Origin: Emiliania huxleyi CCMP1516
Taxonomy: Eukaryota; Haptophyta; Isochrysidales; Noelaerhabdaceae
Assembly (NCBI RefSeq): GCF_000372725.1
Contig: NW_005199770.1
Span: 1,051,715 to 1,115,714, forward strand
Reading direction: 5' to 3'
DNA: 64,000 bases
The position numbers and the translations under genes are program-made. The first letter of the stretch is position 1, and each line of letters begins with the position of its first letter. Under the pieces are notes generated by a model that was not told where the DNA came from, made no database searches, and was given only the letters and a program-made list of their open reading frames with translations. Positions 63,522 through 64,000 of the stretch are shown piece after piece.

Positions 63522-64000
63522 GGTGAGTGCGAATTTCCGCAGTGTGTGCGTCTTCTCGCTTTGATAACACGCGGATGGTCCAAACCTTTACAGCTCAGCC
63601 CCTCGCATGTTACTGCAGTGTGACACCCAAAAGGTGTTGGACAACGGTGACACGAGGGCTGGGGGTGTGAAGGGCATAACCATGGTTGCGTGCAGACAAT
63701 GGAGATAGAGCAGCCCCGGAGCGGAGGCCCGCCCGGGGTATTCAGTGTGTCGCGGGCGCCTAATCGGGATTAATTCCGTCGGGCGCCTACGAATTTACGT
63801 TTGCCGTCGGTGTTTCGCAAGCGCGCCTGGCGGCGGCTTGTGCTATGCCTGCTTTGGAGCCCGACGGGAACGCGGGAGCTATGGTCTCCCACCCTCCTCC
63901 CCTATAGCCTCTCACAGTCTGGCGACAGTGGGGGGTGAGTGCGAATTTCCGCAGTGTGTGCGTCTTCTCGCTTTGATAACACGCGGATGGTCCAAACCTT
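63522..64000. repeat. 67-bp direct repeat, 412 bp apart, running off the window
   Basis: 63522-63588 and 63934-64000 are identical over 67 bp (GGTGAGTGCGAATTTCCGCA ... GATGGTCCAAACCTT) and the second copy is cut by the window end. This looks like a tandem array with a ~412-bp period, an LTR pair, or duplicated assembly. The unit contains a GGCGCCTAATCGGGATTAATT stretch (about 63758-63778). Confidence 0.9.

Noticed and set aside
1..64000. tRNA, rRNA or other structured RNA genes
   Set aside because: I looked for cloverleaf-like and box A/B patterns by eye and found none that I could support; tRNAscan-SE/Infernal would be decisive.

Overview
This is eukaryotic nuclear DNA: very GC-rich, densely packed with genes, and with short introns (mostly 65-110 bp). 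A large share of the introns use GC instead of GT at the donor. Several introns are filled with 10-11 bp tandem repeats. Two proteins begin with plastid-type leaders, and there are large proline-rich cell-surface proteins. Together these point to a haptophyte alga, plausibly of the Emiliania/Gephyrocapsa type. That assignment is inference; there is no marker gene in the window. Three 100-N runs (19733-19832, 31196-31295, 46596-46695) are scaffold gaps.

The dominant feature is a pair of paralogous, same-strand giant membrane receptors (85-11376 and about 31646-39077). Each has a proline-rich, module-shuffled ectodomain (lectin-like, beta-helix and GCC2/GCC3-type cysteine repeats), a conserved multi-pass membrane core, a cytoplasmic TIR domain that keeps the putative catalytic glutamate, and a second TIR-like C-terminal domain that is truncated in the first copy. 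The ectodomain modules differ between the copies while the membrane and TIR half is nearly collinear. I consider this the most interesting system here.

Between and around them, left to right: VPS4 (ESCRT-III ATPase, 11922-14188, +); an ionotropic-glutamate-receptor-like channel (14643-16343, -); a proline-rich ORF of possible mobile-element origin with dispersed repeats (16445-18362); a probably plastid-targeted DUF2358-like protein with a Cys-rich tail (18759-20533, -), head-to-head with an unknown gene (20590-21200, +); a coiled-coil protein with a frameshift (22011-23373, -); an unknown 664-residue protein (24817-27178, +); a 2OG-Fe(II) oxygenase (27524-28444, -); an inverted 449-bp copy of part of the second receptor beside a gap (30747-31195).

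After the second receptor: a type-I sulfatase (39676-41736, -), head-to-head with a small membrane protein (41947-42225, +); the Golgi protein TVP23 (42686-43498, -); a UBE2T-like E2 (43948-45176, -), head-to-head with a RimO-type methylthiotransferase with a leader peptide (45360-48070, +); an FRO/NOX-type ferric reductase (48524-50613, -); an unknown gene (51030-52327, +); a large unknown multi-exon gene (53611-57600, -); a two-TM protein (58402-58860, -); an EF-hand gene with a frameshift (59560-60076, +); a FYVE-like zinc-finger protein with a predicted beta-barrel-like C-terminus (60325-61161, +); and a PH-domain protein (61771-62802, -). The window ends in a direct repeat.

Exon coordinates were derived by hand from reading frame, splice dinucleotides and family alignment. 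Where frames and phases close exactly I treat them as firm; elsewhere I say they are approximate.
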